NCBI GenBank assembly: GCA_947375135.1
Contig: CANCER010000025.1
Coordinates: 1-56,833, forward strand
Origin: Comamonadaceae bacterium
GTDB taxonomy: Bacteria > Pseudomonadota > Gammaproteobacteria > Burkholderiales > Burkholderiaceae_C
DNA: 56,833 nt
Direction of reading: 5' to 3'
The first letter of the stretch is position 1; the number at the start of each line of letters is the position of its first letter. Of the stretch, positions 1-9,090 are shown piece by piece. The notes under the pieces were generated by a model. The model was not told the origin of the DNA. It saw only the letters and a list, made by a program, of their open reading frames with translations, and did no database searches. A program made the position numbers and the translations under genes.

Positions 1-1
1 G

Positions 2-1315
2 TTTGCCGGCACCATCAACTCCTCCGGTTCGTTTGAATACGCGGTGACTGCAGCGGCCGACAACAGCACCCTGGCACGCATCATCCACGCGGTTGAAGAA
101 GCGCAGGGTGCGAAGGCACCGACGCAGCGCTTTGTCGACCAGTTTGCCAGGGTCTATACCCCGGTCGTATTTGCCATCGCGCTGGCCGTTGCCTTGCTGC
201 CACCCTTGCTGCTGGGCGGCGACTGGATGGCTTGGATCTACAAGGCCTTGGTGATGCTGGTCATCGCCTGCCCGTGTGCGCTGGTGATTTCCACGCCGGT
301 CACCATCGTCAGTGGCTTGGTTGCAGCGGCGCGCCATGGCATTCTGGTCAAGGGCGGTGTCTACCTGGAAGAGGGGCGCAAGCTGAAATGGCTTGCCCTG
401 GACAAGACCGGCACCCTTACAAAGGGCAAGCCTGTACAGACCGATTTCTTTGCGCTCAATGGCTGGGGTGCAGCAGAGGTGCGCAGCCTGGCTGCAAGCC
501 TGGCGGCACGCTCAGACCATCCCGTATCCCTGGCCCTTGTGCAGGCTGCCAAGCGGGATGGCGTGGGTCTGAAGGCGGTTGCGCAGTTTGAAGCCTTGGC
601 AGGTCGCGGTGTCAAAGGGGTGGTCGACGGCAAAACCTATTACCTGGGCAACCACCGCCTCATCCACGCGCAGGGGCGTTGTTCCGAGGCCTTGGAGCTG
701 CAACTCTCTGCTTTGGAGGAGCAGGGCAAAACGGTCATTCTGCTGACCGACGGGCACAGCGTGCATGGTCTGTTTGCGGTCGCAGACACTGCCCGGGAAG
801 AAAGTCGGCAAGCCATGGAGGAACTGCGGGCCTTGGGCATCAAAACCGTGATGCTGACAGGCGACAACGCGCATACGGCGCGTGCTATCGCGGCGCAGGT
901 GGGAGTGGATGATGCGCGGGGCGACCTGCTGCCCGAAGACAAACGCAAGGCCATTGAAAATCTCATCGCCCAAGGGGGTGTGGTCGGCATGGTGGGGGAT
1001 GGCATCAACGATGCCCCGGCCCTGGCGCAGGCCAACATTGGCTTTGCCATGGGGGCTGCGGGCACTGGAACCGCCCTTGAGACCGCCGATGTGGCCCTGA
1101 TGGATGACGACTTGCGCAAGCTGCCGCGCTTTGTGCGCTTGTCGCGTGACACCCATGCGCTCTTGGTTCAAAACATCGTGATGGCCTTGGGGCTCAAGGC
1201 CGTCTTTCTGGTTGTAACCCTGGCTGGCATGGGCACCCTGTGGATGGCCGTGTTTGCAGACGTGGGCGCAAGTTTGCTGGTGGTGGCCAATGGACTGCGT
1301 TTGCTGCGCAAATAG
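2..1315 (+). CDS. Zn/Cd/Pb-exporting P1B-type ATPase, 3' part
   Basis: ATP-driven efflux pump for divalent soft metals in the inner membrane. The reading frame is open from base 2, so the gene begins outside the window and the N-terminal metal-binding domain and first membrane helices are not seen. Visible in order: the actuator end, the CPC metal-site helix (ACPCALVIS), the phosphorylation motif DKTGTLT, the SDHP motif of P1B pumps, TGDN, and the hinge GDGINDAPAL. The last helices carry an Asn...Lys pair and DVGASLLV, the combination typical of the P1B-2 (ZntA/CadA) group rather than copper pumps. It ends 35 bp before the convergent stop of gspE and has no evident link to the secretion genes. 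An in-frame ATG at 44 is internal, not the true start. Confidence 0.93.
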   Translation, partial: FAGTINSSGSFEYAVTAAADNSTLARIIHAVEEAQGAKAPTQRFVDQFARVYTPVVFAIALAVALLPPLLLGGDWMAWIYKALVMLVIACPCALVISTPVTIVSGLVAAARHGILVKGGVYLEEGRKLKWLALDKTGTLTKGKPVQTDFFALNGWGAAEVRSLAASLAARSDHPVSLALVQAAKRDGVGLKAVAQFEALAGRGVKGVVDGKTYYLGNHRLIHAQGRCSEALELQLSALEEQGKTVILLTDGHSVHGLFAVADTAREESRQAMEELRALGIKTVMLTGDNAHTARAIAAQVGVDDARGDLLPEDKRKAIENLIAQGGVVGMVGDGINDAPALAQANIGFAMGAAGTGTALETADVALMDDDLRKLPRFVRLSRDTHALLVQNIVMALGLKAVFLVVTLAGMGTLWMAVFADVGASLLVVANGLRLLRK

Positions 1316-1350
1316 GGCATGCGCCATGCGCGCCTAGCGGTGGATTCAGC

Positions 1351-2745
1351 CTAGTCGCGCGTCACCCGCAACAACTCTTCCGGCGAGGTGACGCCGGCTT
1401 GCACCAGGCGTGCACCGTCGTCGCGCATCAGCACCATGCCGGCATCCAGCGCGGCCTGGCGCACCTCGGCGTCAGACGCGCGGCGGTGGATCAGGGCGCG
1501 CTGCTTGTCGTCGGTGACCAGCAGTTCAAAGATACCGGTGCGGCCCTGGTAGCCGGTTTGCGAACATTCGCTGCAACCGGCTCCATGGCAATGCGTGCAC
1601 AGCTTGCGCACCAGGCGCTGGGCCAGTACGCCCAGCAGGCTGGAGCTGAGCAAAAAGGGCTCCACGCCCATGTCGATCAGGCGCGTGACGGCGCTGGCCG
1701 CATCGTTGGTGTGCAGCGTGGCCAGCACCAGGTGGCCGGTGAGCGACGCCTGGATGGCGATGTGGGCGGTCTCGAAATCGCGGATTTCGCCGATCATGAT
1801 CACGTCCGGGTCCTGGCGCAGGATGGCGCGCAGGGCCTTGGCAAAAGTGAGGTCGATCTTGGCATTGACCTGGGTCTGGCCGACACCGGCCAGCTCGTAC
1901 TCAATCGGGTCTTCCACCGTCATGATGTTGCTGCGGCCGGCGTCCAGGCGGCTCAGGGCCGCATACAGCGTGGTGGTCTTGCCCGAGCCGGTGGGGCCGG
2001 TGACCAGGATGATGCCGTGCGGCTGGCTGATCAGGTCTTCCATGCGCTGCAGGATGTCGCCCTGCATGCCCACTGACTCCAGATTCAGCGCGCCCTGGCT
2101 CTTGTCCAAGAGGCGCAGCACGGCGCGCTCGCCATGTGCGCTGGGCAGGGTGGAGACGCGCACGTCCATGGCGCGCGTGCCGATGCGCAGCGAGATGCGT
2201 CCGTCCTGCGGCAGGCGGCGCTCCGAAATATCAAGCTGGGCCATGATCTTCAGGCGCGAGATCAAGGCGGCGTGCAGGGCGCGATTCGGCTGCACCACCT
2301 CGCGCAGCGTGCCGTCCACGCGAAAGCGCACGCTGCTGTGGCGCTCGTAGGGTTCGATGTGGATGTCGCTGGCGCCGTCGCGCGCGGCCTGCGTCAGCAG
2401 CGCATTGAGCATGCGGATGATGGGCGCGTCACCGGCGCTTTCCAGCAGGTCTTCCACGGCGGGCAGTTCCTGCATCATGCGCGAGAGGTCGGCGTCGCTC
2501 TGCACCTCGCTCACCACCGAGGCGGCGCTGGACTCGCCCTGCGCATAGGCGGCGCTGATGCGCTGTTGCAGCGCCTCGGCACTCAGCATCTCCACCTGGT
2601 GCGCATCAAATTTGCGCAGGGTCTCGCTGATGCCGCCCGGGGGCGTCTGGGCATGCAGCCACAGGGTCAGGTTCTCGCCCTCCTGCTCCAGCAGCAACTG
2701 CTGGTTGCGGGCAAAGGCGTAGGGCAGGGGGTAGCGTGCGGCCAT
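1351..2745 (-). CDS. gspE: Type II secretion system ATPase GspE
   Basis: Cytoplasmic hexameric ATPase that powers pseudopilus assembly by the type II secretion machine. The 464-residue protein has an N-terminal GspE domain that should dock on GspL, then the PilB/GspE catalytic core: Walker A GPTGSGKTT, the Asp box, the Walker B region with GEIRD, and the His box (LATLHTND). A tetracysteine zinc module (CTHC ... CSEC) lies in the C-terminal third, as in true GspE proteins. It starts 9 bp after the gspD stop and is the last gene of the minus-strand gsp run. In most gsp operons gspF follows gspE; here the next gene is a convergent metal ATPase, so gspF must be elsewhere or lost. Confidence 0.95.
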   Translation of the reverse strand: MAARYPLPYAFARNQQLLLEQEGENLTLWLHAQTPPGGISETLRKFDAHQVEMLSAEALQQRISAAYAQGESSAASVVSEVQSDADLSRMMQELPAVEDLLESAGDAPIIRMLNALLTQAARDGASDIHIEPYERHSSVRFRVDGTLREVVQPNRALHAALISRLKIMAQLDISERRLPQDGRISLRIGTRAMDVRVSTLPSAHGERAVLRLLDKSQGALNLESVGMQGDILQRMEDLISQPHGIILVTGPTGSGKTTTLYAALSRLDAGRSNIMTVEDPIEYELAGVGQTQVNAKIDLTFAKALRAILRQDPDVIMIGEIRDFETAHIAIQASLTGHLVLATLHTNDAASAVTRLIDMGVEPFLLSSSLLGVLAQRLVRKLCTHCHGAGCSECSQTGYQGRTGIFELLVTDDKQRALIHRRASDAEVRQAALDAGMVLMRDDGARLVQAGVTSPEELLRVTRD

Positions 2746-2754
2746 GTTGCAGGC

Positions 2755-4848
2755 TTATTTCGCAGCCGTGGGGCTGGCCGCCGTCGGCTTGGCCGGTGCA
2801 AGCGGTGCGGGCGGCAGGATGGCCGAGTCGTTGATGGGCATGGCCGAGCTGGGCACAGGCTGCGCGTTTTGCTGTACCCCGCGTATTTGCTCGTAGCGGC
2901 TGTTGGACAGGGCATCGCTGGCACCGGCATCGCGTATCACCACCGGGCGCAGGAACACCATCAGGTTGGTTTTCTTGCGGCTGCGCGCCTCGCTGCGGAA
3001 CAGGGCGCCGAAGAGGGGGATATCGGCCAGGCCGGGTACACGGTCCGCATTGCCGGAGTACTCATCCTGCAGCAGGCCGCCCAGTACCACGATGGAGCCG
3101 TCATCCACCAGCACATTGGATTCGATGGAGCGCTTGTTGGTGATCAGGCCGCTGGCGGAGTTGATGCTGGACGCCTGCACGCTGGAGACTTCCTGAAAGA
3201 TGGTCAGCTTGACGGTGCCGTTCTCGCTGATCTGCGGCTTGACCTTCAGCGTCAGGCCCACGTCCTTGCGCTCGATGGTCTGGAAGGGGTTGACCGAGCC
3301 GGAGTTGCTGCCGGCGTTGGCATTGGTGTACTGGCCGGTGACAAAGGGCACGTTCTGGCCGATCACGATCTTGGCCTCCTCGTTGTCCAGGGTCAGCAGA
3401 TTGGGCGTGGACAGGATGTTGCCGTCGCCGTTTTGTTCCAGAAAGCGCGCCAGAAAGCCCAGCGTGTAGACGCCGCTGTTCTGCGTGGCCACGCCCACAT
3501 TCAGCCCGGCCGATGGCAGGGTGCCGGTGGCCGCGCCCGTGGCCAGGCCGAGGATGTTTTTGGCACCCGCGCCGAAGTTGGTGCCCAACAGGCCGATGGC
3601 CGAGTCACCCGCCTTGCCGATAGGGCCTTGCCACTGGATGCCGAATTCGGCAGCGCGGTCGGCGTTCACTTCGGCGATCAGGCTTTCCACAAACACCTGG
3701 GCACGGCGTGCATCGAGTTGGTCGATGACGGCGCGCAACTGGCGGAATTGCGGATCGGGCGCGGTGATGATGAGCGAATTGGTGGCCACATCGGCCTGTA
3801 CCTGGCCGCCGGTGGTGTTGCCGGCCGGACTGGCGGCAGCCGCGCCGACCGCGCCGGCCGTGGGTCCGGCGGCGCGCACCTCACCCGACATGACCGCCCG
3901 CAGCGTGGCTGCCAGCTTGGTGGCATCGGCATTTTTCAGCATCACCACATGGATGTTGCCGGTGCCGCCGTCACCCTGCACGGTGGGCTGGTCCAGCCGC
4001 GCCACCAGCGACTTGACCAGCGACACCCGCGCCGGATTGGCCGCGCGCACGATCAGCGCATTGCTGCGCGGCTCGGCGATGATGGTGGTCTTGAAGCCGG
4101 TGTCGGTCTGGCCTGCGGCGGGGGCTGCGGCGCTGCCGGATTCCATCAGGCGCAGGATCAGGGGGCCCAGGTCGCTGGCAATGGCGTATTTGAGGGGCAT
4201 GATTTCCAGGTCGCTGCCATTGGCGACATCGCTGGCGGCAATGATGCGGGCCATGCGCTGGAGGTTGTCGGCATAGTCGGTGATGATCAGCGAGTTGTTG
4301 CCAGGGTTGACGTTGATGACGTTGTTGGGGCTGATGAGCGGGCGCAGGATGGGCAGCAGGTTGGATGCATTTTCAAAATTGAGCTTGAAAATTTGCGTCA
4401 CGATCTGGTTGCCCATGGCACCGCTTCCCGCGCTGAGCTTGGATGCGCCATCGGCACTGACGGCGCCGCTTTGCAGCTTGGCATCGGCCTCGGGCACCAC
4501 CTTGTCCAGCCCGGCCGACTCCACCACGGTAAAGCCCTGCAGACGCAACGCGCCCAGAAACTGGTTGTAGGCGGCGGTGGGAGAGAGGGGCTTGTCGCTG
4601 CTCAGGTTGAGGGTGCCTTTGACGCGCGGATCCAGCACCACCTGCCGGCCGGTCATGCTGGCCATGGCACGCGCTACGGACTCGATCTCGGCGTTGACAA
4701 AATTCAGCGTGACCGGCGCGGCATGCGCGGCCTGCGAAAGTTTGAGTGTCAACCCGCCGTCGCTTTGCGCGAAGACCATATTGCAGACGCAAAGTGCCGC
4801 CAGAAAACTGCTGGTACGTAGCCAGAGGGGGGGTAAGGAATGTCGCAT
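2755..4848 (-). CDS. gspD: Type II secretion secretin GspD
   Basis: Forms the outer-membrane gated channel through which folded periplasmic proteins leave the cell. About 697 residues: an N-terminal signal peptide ending near VFAQ, the N0 domain, three NHN-type N1-N3 domains with Gly/Ala-rich linkers between them, then the secretin core with the conserved VPxLxDIPxxGxLF-like stretch (VPGLADIPLFGALF), and a C-terminal Ala/Pro-rich tail that may bind a pilotin. I chose the ATG at 4848 because it gives a clean signal peptide and lies just after the gspN stop; an ATG 36 bp upstream would add an unlikely leader overlapping gspN. Encoded between gspN and gspE. Confidence 0.95.
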   Translation of the reverse strand: MRHSLPPLWLRTSSFLAALCVCNMVFAQSDGGLTLKLSQAAHAAPVTLNFVNAEIESVARAMASMTGRQVVLDPRVKGTLNLSSDKPLSPTAAYNQFLGALRLQGFTVVESAGLDKVVPEADAKLQSGAVSADGASKLSAGSGAMGNQIVTQIFKLNFENASNLLPILRPLISPNNVINVNPGNNSLIITDYADNLQRMARIIAASDVANGSDLEIMPLKYAIASDLGPLILRLMESGSAAAPAAGQTDTGFKTTIIAEPRSNALIVRAANPARVSLVKSLVARLDQPTVQGDGGTGNIHVVMLKNADATKLAATLRAVMSGEVRAAGPTAGAVGAAAASPAGNTTGGQVQADVATNSLIITAPDPQFRQLRAVIDQLDARRAQVFVESLIAEVNADRAAEFGIQWQGPIGKAGDSAIGLLGTNFGAGAKNILGLATGAATGTLPSAGLNVGVATQNSGVYTLGFLARFLEQNGDGNILSTPNLLTLDNEEAKIVIGQNVPFVTGQYTNANAGSNSGSVNPFQTIERKDVGLTLKVKPQISENGTVKLTIFQEVSSVQASSINSASGLITNKRSIESNVLVDDGSIVVLGGLLQDEYSGNADRVPGLADIPLFGALFRSEARSRKKTNLMVFLRPVVIRDAGASDALSNSRYEQIRGVQQNAQPVPSSAMPINDSAILPPAPLAPAKPTAASPTAAK

Positions 4849-4852
4849 GCTG

Positions 4853-5659
4853 CTAGCCCAGGGTAATAACAGACCGCGCGCCATCGCGCCGTCCCATGAT
4901 GTTCAAAAGATTGGAAAGCTCGGCTTCGTGCGCAGCGTCGGCCCGCGCTTCGCCCACAAAGCGCAGATGGGCTGCCGTCCAGCGGCCCATGCCTTGCAAT
5001 TGCAGGCTGCCTTCCACGGTGCGCAAATCCAGCGTGGGCTGCTCGCCGCCTTGCAGCAGCAGCCGGTAGCTGCCCAGCGGGCGCAGCGTGGACAGGCTCG
5101 AACTCAGGTTGGGCATTTCAAGGCTCATGCTGCCTTCGATCTGTACGCGGTCCCATGCCGACACCAGGGTCAGCCCCGGTGTCTTCAGAACCAGCGGGCC
5201 TTGCAGTTGCACTGTGTTCCAGGGCGTGCCCAAGCCTGCCAGCAGGGCGCCCGGCCAGGTGGATTCACCCGCAGCAATGTGCAGCCGCCAGTTGCGCAGG
5301 CCGGGGGTGAGTTCCAGACGCTGCGCCTGCGCGGTGCAGCAGTCGGCCTGCAGCGCCATGTGCAGCGTGCCCAGCCCCAGGCGCAAATCCCATTGCACCC
5401 GTCCCGGCAAGCGTGCCGCAGTGTTGCTGCCCGGTCCGCCGGCCAGTCCCAATTCGGCCGAGCCATGCCACAGCGTTCCGCGGCTTTCACGCAATACGAT
5501 GCGCCCGCCGCTGGCAGTCGCTGCGGCCTTTTGCACCCAAACGGCGGGTGCGAATTGGAGCGGGGCCCACAGTGCGCCGCACAAGGCACCCGCAAGCGCC
5601 CAGTTCCAGACGCCTTTGCTGGAGGCGGCAGGGGGGCGGTGGGGTGTAACGCGAGCCAT
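4853..5659 (-). CDS. gspN: Type II secretion system protein N
   Basis: Accessory component of the type II secretion apparatus, normally a one-pass inner-membrane protein with a periplasmic domain. The 268-residue product has a short basic N-terminus, one hydrophobic segment (residues about 18-33, rich in Ala, Leu and Trp) and a periplasmic beta-rich part with GTLWHGSAE, a motif common in GspN proteins. It lies between gspM and gspD with spacings of 9 bp and 4 bp. The family is poorly conserved, so the call rests on this motif plus gene order. GspN is not found in all systems, and its exact function is unsettled. Confidence 0.85.
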   Translation of the reverse strand: MARVTPHRPPAASSKGVWNWALAGALCGALWAPLQFAPAVWVQKAAATASGGRIVLRESRGTLWHGSAELGLAGGPGSNTAARLPGRVQWDLRLGLGTLHMALQADCCTAQAQRLELTPGLRNWRLHIAAGESTWPGALLAGLGTPWNTVQLQGPLVLKTPGLTLVSAWDRVQIEGSMSLEMPNLSSSLSTLRPLGSYRLLLQGGEQPTLDLRTVEGSLQLQGMGRWTAAHLRFVGEARADAAHEAELSNLLNIMGRRDGARSVITLG

Positions 5660-5668
5660 GGGTACGGT

Positions 5669-6169
5669 TCAGGGGGTTGCGTTGGTGCCTGCGGGCAGTC
5701 GGAACACCAGGGTGCCGCTCCACAGGGGCTCGGTCTTGCTGCCTTCGCGTTGCAGATGGGCCTCAAACGGGCTCAGGCCGACACCGGCTTGCGGTGTCAA
5801 CCATTGGGCCAGAGCGGGTGCGCTGATCTGCTTGAGGGTCAGGGTGGCCTGTTCGCCCACCACTTGCAGCACGGCAGTCTTGCCCAGGGCAGTGGCTGCA
5901 GCTTGCAAGGTCTGCAGGGCTTCTTTGGGGGCCAGTGCGGGTTGGGCCTGCAGTGCCTTGGCGCGCGTTTGCAGCGCCTGCATGCGTTCCAGGTCCTTGC
6001 CCAAGGCCGCGTTTTGCGCGTCCACGCTTTTGAGCGTGCGCAGGGCGGGTGCCAGCAAGACGCTCCAGACCAGGGCCAGGCCCAGCACGGCTGCGGCCAG
6101 CGTCAGGCTGCGTTGCTCACGGGCGCCCAGGGCGGCCCAGCGCGCTTGCAAACGGTGTTGCCATTCCAT
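5669..6169 (-). CDS. gspM: Type II secretion system protein M
   Basis: Bitopic inner-membrane protein of the assembly platform, partner of GspL. At 166 residues it has the usual size: a short cytoplasmic N-terminus (MEWQHRLQ), one membrane helix (residues about 23-45), a predicted coiled-coil stretch rich in Ala, Leu, Gln and Lys, and a small periplasmic ferredoxin-like domain. Its ATG shares one base with the stop of gspL, which implies translational coupling. Identification is by architecture and position, since GspM sequences diverge strongly. Confidence 0.88.
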   Translation of the reverse strand: MEWQHRLQARWAALGAREQRSLTLAAAVLGLALVWSVLLAPALRTLKSVDAQNAALGKDLERMQALQTRAKALQAQPALAPKEALQTLQAAATALGKTAVLQVVGEQATLTLKQISAPALAQWLTPQAGVGLSPFEAHLQREGSKTEPLWSGTLVFRLPAGTNATP

Positions 6170-7413
6170 TAGCGTGACTCCTTGGCTTCGATGCGCAGTT
6201 GCCCGTCCAGCAGCTGCGCGTGCAAACCGCGCGCCTCCAGTGCGGCCGTCAGCTGGCTGGCGGCAGCCGGGTCCAGCCCGCTGGCACTCAGGCGCAGTTG
6301 TTTGCCACTGAGCTCGATGGCGGTAAGACCCATGCCGGCGGGCGCGGCCGGGCTGATGATGGACAGCACACGGCCGAGGTCGGCATCCGAGCCCACACCG
6401 CGTGCCCGCGCCAGATCGTCCACGGCACGTTGCATTTGCAGCGGTGCGTCAATCACCAGCTGCACTTCCGGAAAGGTTTGTTGCAGCAGGTTCTGGATGC
6501 TGCTGCGCTTCTCGGTCAGCAGGGAGCGTTGCTGCCAGGCCAGCGCGTTCAGCGCCGCCAGTTGCACCACGACCAGCGCCACCAGGCTCCAGCGTGCCGG
6601 GCGCCACTGCGGGCTGTTCAGCAGGTGCTGCCAGGTGCGGGTCAAGCGTTTGAGAAAGCGCCCGCCCGGCGAGGCGCTGAGTTCCAGTTGCGCCAGGTTC
6701 CAGGGCGACTGCGCTGCCGTGAGCAGGCGCTGCGCGTGGGTCTGCAAGATGGCCTGGCTGCCGAAATGCATTTCGGCCAGCGCCATCACGGACGGCTCGG
6801 CCAGCACTTCCAGTGGGCTCTGGGCCTGTGCGAGGGCCAGCGTGTTGGGCAGCAGGGGCAGCAGGCTCATACCCAGCGGTGTGCACAGCAGCATTTGTGC
6901 CGGTTGCATGTCGCCACTGAGCAGCAGCCGTGCCGCGCCGGCTTGGGTCGGGGTGCACTCGGCCACCATGCGGCCCACGCGGTGCCCGCCAGCCTCCAGT
7001 GCCTGCAAAGCGGCCTGTAGCCAGGGCCGTTCACAGACCGCAACCCAGGCCCGGGGCGCATCGCCCCCGTCATCGCTTGCGGCAAATACGGCAAAGTGCA
7101 GCTGCTCGGCGTCGTCCAGCACCTGCTCTTCCAGCACGCCGGCCAGTACTGCGCGTGCCCGGGCCGGCTCCATGCGCCCGGACAGCAGGCTGCGCAGCAC
7201 GGGCTGGGGCAGCGCAACGCGGTGCCAGGACAGCGCGCGCGCCGGTATCACCGCCACCACGTCGGTGCCGCGCCCCGCTTGTGCGGGCAGCATGGAGGCG
7301 GGCGCGCGTCCCTGGGCTGCCAGTTGCAGACCGTCGGGCGTGAGCGCGTAGTCGTACTCGGGAGCGGCACTGGCGGCGCTGTGGAGGGGGAGCTGAAGTA
7401 TTAATGTGGACAT
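6169..7413 (-). CDS. gspL: Type II secretion system protein L
   Basis: Inner-membrane platform protein that recruits the GspE ATPase through an actin-like cytoplasmic domain. The 414 residues divide into a cytoplasmic part (about 1-265), a single membrane helix (about 273-293) and a periplasmic ferredoxin-like domain near the C-terminus. The cytoplasmic part starts with MSTLILQLP and includes the VVAVIPARALSWHRVALP segment seen in this family. It sits between gspK and gspM; the gap to gspK is 13 bp. Confidence 0.9.
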   Translation of the reverse strand: MSTLILQLPLHSAASAAPEYDYALTPDGLQLAAQGRAPASMLPAQAGRGTDVVAVIPARALSWHRVALPQPVLRSLLSGRMEPARARAVLAGVLEEQVLDDAEQLHFAVFAASDDGGDAPRAWVAVCERPWLQAALQALEAGGHRVGRMVAECTPTQAGAARLLLSGDMQPAQMLLCTPLGMSLLPLLPNTLALAQAQSPLEVLAEPSVMALAEMHFGSQAILQTHAQRLLTAAQSPWNLAQLELSASPGGRFLKRLTRTWQHLLNSPQWRPARWSLVALVVVQLAALNALAWQQRSLLTEKRSSIQNLLQQTFPEVQLVIDAPLQMQRAVDDLARARGVGSDADLGRVLSIISPAAPAGMGLTAIELSGKQLRLSASGLDPAAASQLTAALEARGLHAQLLDGQLRIEAKESR

Positions 7414-7426
7414 GGGCTGCGTTTGC

Positions 7427-8410
7427 TCATTGTAGGGAAGCCGTGAGCGCGCCAGTGAGCGTTTCCCGCTGGCGCCAGATCACCTTGACCAAAGTGTTGT
7501 CGCGCTCCACCAGCGAGACCTCCTGCACACTGTTGTCGCCCAGGCGCAAGCGCCCGCGCACGGCGAAGTAGCGCGTGCCGACGCTGAAGTCTTTGCTGTC
7601 CGCCTGGCCCAGCACACCCTCGCGCAGGCCTGCGGTCTTGAAGGCATCAGCCACACTGCGGAAATGCGCGGTGGCACGGGTGGCCACCAGTTGCCGGGCA
7701 CGTGCCATGTCGAAGTCCGGCAGCGCCACGTGCAGCACTTCGGCGCTGGCGGTGTTCATGTTCAGCGTGGTGGGTGAGGGCAGCAGCGTGGCGTACGGCC
7801 GCAATGCCTGCACGGTGGTTGCAGGCAGCCCCAGCCAGACCAATTGCTCCATGCGATAGGGCTTGAGCAGGGTCGTGGCGGCCTTGTCGGCCTGGGCGTC
7901 GGGCTTGCCGCTGACAGGGATTGCGTCGGTAGCGATCAGGCCGTCCACCAGCAACTGCAATTGGGTTTTGGGCAGGTTGAGCATGTTGAAGAGGCGTCCA
8001 AATGCCTGCGTGGCGGCCGGGGATGGCTTTCCACCCTGCACCAGGTTGCGCACATTCAGCAGGGCCTGCTGGTCGCTCATCTGGCCTGACAGAAAGGCTT
8101 CCATGGCATCGTCGGTGTTGTTTTTGTCCAGCGCGAGAAAGCTGGAGAGCCGCGCCTCCTGCAAGGGCAGGGCCCAGGGTTCGGACAGGTGGTCCACCTG
8201 CCCGTCGTGCGCATCTTCCTGCAGGATCAGGCGGGCCCAGTCCAGTGTGCCGTTCAATATCCATTGCATTTGAATACGGCTGCGCTCTGCAGCTTCGATT
8301 TCCACGCTGCGCCACTGCTGCCACAGGGCCGCCGAGGCAAAGGTGGCTACCAGGGTGACGGTCAGCATGGCAGTCAGCAGCGCCATGCCTTGTTGCGCCC
8401 GGCGCTTCAT
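7427..8410 (-). CDS. gspK: Type II secretion minor pseudopilin GspK
   Basis: Largest minor pseudopilin, which caps the pseudopilus tip with GspI and GspJ. I start the gene at the ATG at 8410, whose ATGA overlaps the gspJ stop; the open frame extends upstream antisense to nothing recognisable and out of frame with gspJ, so a longer product is rejected. The 327-residue protein opens with MKRRAQQG, a prepilin-peptidase site after Gly8, then a hydrophobic helix. Position +5 after the site is Thr rather than Glu, a known GspK peculiarity. The remainder holds the alpha-helical insertion and SAM-like fold region typical of GspK. Confidence 0.92.
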   Translation of the reverse strand: MKRRAQQGMALLTAMLTVTLVATFASAALWQQWRSVEIEAAERSRIQMQWILNGTLDWARLILQEDAHDGQVDHLSEPWALPLQEARLSSFLALDKNNTDDAMEAFLSGQMSDQQALLNVRNLVQGGKPSPAATQAFGRLFNMLNLPKTQLQLLVDGLIATDAIPVSGKPDAQADKAATTLLKPYRMEQLVWLGLPATTVQALRPYATLLPSPTTLNMNTASAEVLHVALPDFDMARARQLVATRATAHFRSVADAFKTAGLREGVLGQADSKDFSVGTRYFAVRGRLRLGDNSVQEVSLVERDNTLVKVIWRQRETLTGALTASLQ

Positions 8411-9090
8411 GACTTGGTCCCCACGGCGCTGGGGCGTATCCAGTCGCGGCTGATGACTCCAGCCAGGGGCTGGCCTTCGGGCAAGGTCAGCAGCAGGCGC
8501 ACGCCGTCCGGCGTGGTGTTGGCGGTATCGCTGCTGGAGCCGGGGTTGCTCCACGCGCCGCCCCGGTAATAAAACAGCTGCCAGTCCGCCAGCGGCGTGA
8601 TGCTGACCTGGCGTGCGCGGCTGGCATTGTTGGGGCTTTGGGCCCACAGGGCGGCCTGCATCCAGGCTTCCTGCAGCTCGGTGCGTGTGCGCAGCACGGG
8701 CGACTGCCAGCGCAGCCACACCTTGCGGCCCTGGTCGGTGCCGCTGCTCCAGGCCACCACGCGCAGGCCGGGTTCCGCTGCGCTGGTGCTGTAGCGCGTG
8801 ATGCGAAACGCCAGGCCATTCCAGTCCAGCGGGCCGGGTTGGGCCGGGTTGCTGGCGGAATCGCCGAGTTCGCTGGCCATGGCGTCCAGGTCTGCACTCC
8901 ACTGCGACACGCCGTTGCGCAGCGCCAGCAGGGCGTCGGCGCGCGCCTGGGTCTGGGTCTGGGCGCGGCCCATGGCGTCCAGCCCGCGCCAGCTCATCAG
9001 GCTCAGCAGGGCCATGACCAGCAATGCCACCAGCAATTCCACCAGGGTGAAGCCACGGGCCCGGCTTGTACGGGGGGAGCCCAGTGCCAT
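8407..9090 (-). CDS. gspJ: Type II secretion minor pseudopilin GspJ
   Basis: Minor pseudopilin of the tip complex. 227 residues with a 13-residue basic leader ending in RG, cleavage site G|FTLVELL, the conserved Glu at +5, and a long hydrophobic helix, followed by a beta-rich globular domain ending in PEGQPLAGVISRDW. It overlaps gspI by one base at its start and gspK by four bases at its end, consistent with a coupled operon. Confidence 0.92.
   Translation of the reverse strand: MALGSPRTSRARGFTLVELLVALLVMALLSLMSWRGLDAMGRAQTQTQARADALLALRNGVSQWSADLDAMASELGDSASNPAQPGPLDWNGLAFRITRYSTSAAEPGLRVVAWSSGTDQGRKVWLRWQSPVLRTRTELQEAWMQAALWAQSPNNASRARQVSITPLADWQLFYYRGGAWSNPGSSSDTANTTPDGVRLLLTLPEGQPLAGVISRDWIRPSAVGTKS

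Noticed and set aside
1316..1350. Terminator between the metal ATPase and gspE
   Set aside because: The GC-rich stretch has short repeats of GCATGCGC but no convincing stem with a T-run.
2134..4821. An 895-codon open frame on the plus strand
   Set aside because: It lies antisense to gspE and gspD, has no recognisable domain, is full of His/Gly/Gln-rich stretches typical of antisense reading in high-GC DNA, and the minus-strand genes are unambiguous.
7427..8902. Longer reading of gspK from 8902
   Set aside because: The added N-terminus overlaps gspJ out of frame and has no signal; the prepilin leader starts at 8410.
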